21,257 nucleotides of DNA from Phytophthora quininea (Eukaryota; Oomycota; Peronosporomycetes; Peronosporales; Peronosporaceae): contig JAAVTG010000945.1 in NCBI GenBank assembly GCA_011947345.1, forward strand, positions 1 to 21,257, given 5' to 3'. A program made the translations under genes and the position numbers. Positions within the stretch are counted from its first letter, which is position 1, and each line of letters begins with the position of its first letter. Below are positions 20,256-21,257 of this stretch, piece after piece. Below the pieces are notes generated by a model. The model had not been told where the DNA came from. It did no database searches and saw only the letters and a program-made list of their open reading frames with translations.

Positions 20256-21257
20256 AAGAATAGAGTTACGACCACCGACATGGCTACAGCGCTATTGTGG
20301 AGATCCTGGTTGGTTGTGTTAGACGAGTCGGGCGCGCAAGAACGTTTGGTTTTGGTCGTTGGTTGCAGTCGTTCTTGGTAGTCGCGCCGCCAATCCCGGC
20401 TGCCGCTCTGGCGCTTTGCGTTCACTTGATTCCCGCACGCTGCAAGCGATTTGCCGCTTGACATTGGGCGAGCTCGAGGTGACTTGCCGACGAGCGCTGG
20501 AGCTGCAGGCCGAGTCGTTGTTTGGGCTCCGTGCAAGCCCCCGAAAGCCCCGCGCCGAACTTCAGTTGCCATCGAGGCAAACGCAAGTACGGTTGGTTCG
20601 TCACGGCGACGCTGAATAATGCGTGGGGCAGCGGCTCTCGTCGCTTCCTGCTCAGACGACGGTGCTTGTCGCACCTTGCCAAAAAGGAGCCACCCCGCAC
20701 AGCGGAGCTCTGTCGTGGCGGTGGCAGCTCCGCACGTTAGGCCGAGTGCATCTTCGGCTCCAGATAGGCGAGCTTCGACGTGGCGAAGAGCGCACGTGTG
20801 AAGGGTGGAGCGCGATCAGCTCGGCGCGTGCAGCGAGAGCCGGCAACCGCGTCCGGCACGGCGTCTCGTCATGCAAGCATCTTCGAGGAGGGATACCGGT
20901 CTCCGCGTGGGACGCCTGCCCGTCGGCCACTGTTGATGCACCACCGCGGGCGTTGCTTTCGAGCCGAGGGCGAAGTTGATTTCACGCACGGCCGCGCCTC
21001 GGGTCCTGCTCGTGGTTGCAGTTGCCGCTACATGTACGAACGCCGAGTTGGACGAGAATTGCCAGCAGCAGTGGCCTGTGCCACTGCATGGCATCCACAG
21101 CCCTCCACGCCGACGGCTTGAACGCTCATGCACACCAAGCAGCAAAAACAAGGGGCTATCCCCGCTTGACCCATGACGCGCAGCAACATCGCTTGCTAGC
21201 ATGCGTCGCAGGCCGCGTGCTTCTGATGCAAGGATAACGACCGGTCCGTCGGTCTGG
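20256..21257. other. Right-end kilobase without a supportable gene
   Basis: Several GC-rich frames overlap on both strands (up to 164 codons on minus at 20180-20674), all with Arg/Ala/Ser-rich compositions typical of shadow frames and none with a recognisable domain. The only hint is a plus frame at 20976-21176 that begins like a signal peptide (PRVLLVVAVAATCTNAELDE), but it starts with TTG, has no in-frame ATG just upstream and stops after 66 codons. The left part should hold the 3' UTR of the channel gene. Confidence 0.4.

Noticed and set aside
1..21257. Bacterial-style defence system, CRISPR array, insertion sequence, tRNA or rRNA
   Set aside because: No direct-repeat array, transposase motif, terminal inverted repeat or RNA-gene pattern was found; spliced eukaryotic genes fill the window.

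Overview
The window looks like nuclear DNA of an oomycete (Phytophthora/Pythium type). The reasons are: 50-80 bp GT-AG introns; one leucine-rich repeat per exon in a receptor-kinase-like gene; a START-FYVE protein of the kind that is abundant in oomycetes; a large 12-helix two-pore-type channel; very short intergenic gaps; and matches to the oomycete initiator YCAYTYY (best GCTCATTCC) just upstream of start codons. No bacterial operon, RNA gene, CRISPR array or complete mobile element was seen.

Layout: (1) 1-456, minus: an unidentified open frame running off the left edge. (2) 915-3385, minus: a ten-exon signal peptide - LRR - transmembrane - TKL pseudokinase gene. (3) 3457-12422, plus: an intronless gene for a protein of about 3,000 residues, with WD40 repeats, a Cys-rich patch, an EF-hand, a long disordered middle, a coiled coil and a beta-rich C-terminal domain. 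(4) 12436-14004, minus: a catechol O-methyltransferase (COMT)-like gene that appears fused to an unknown N-terminal domain. (5) 14321-15746, plus: START-FYVE-like protein. (6) 15966-16881, plus: a second, intact four-exon COMT paralogue. (7) 17064-20255, plus: a two-domain TPC-like cation channel with an EF-hand-like linker and a coiled-coil tail. The last kilobase has no gene I can support.

The main caveat is reading-frame damage. Every protein gene except the plus-strand COMT and the unassignable left-edge ORF is broken by single-base shifts. Where the position can be pinned, most are one base missing from a short homopolymer, and family motifs resume at once in the next frame. This is more likely a property of the sequence or assembly than decay of six adjacent genes. 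The overlapping frames are therefore annotated here as single genes.

Functionally the genes are eukaryotic signalling and membrane genes: a receptor-like pseudokinase, a lipid-binding START-FYVE protein, a Ca2+-linked channel, an EF-hand/WD40 scaffold and two small-molecule methyltransferases. Nothing in the sequence shows that they act as one pathway. The least described items are the giant WD40/EF-hand protein and the N-terminally extended COMT.
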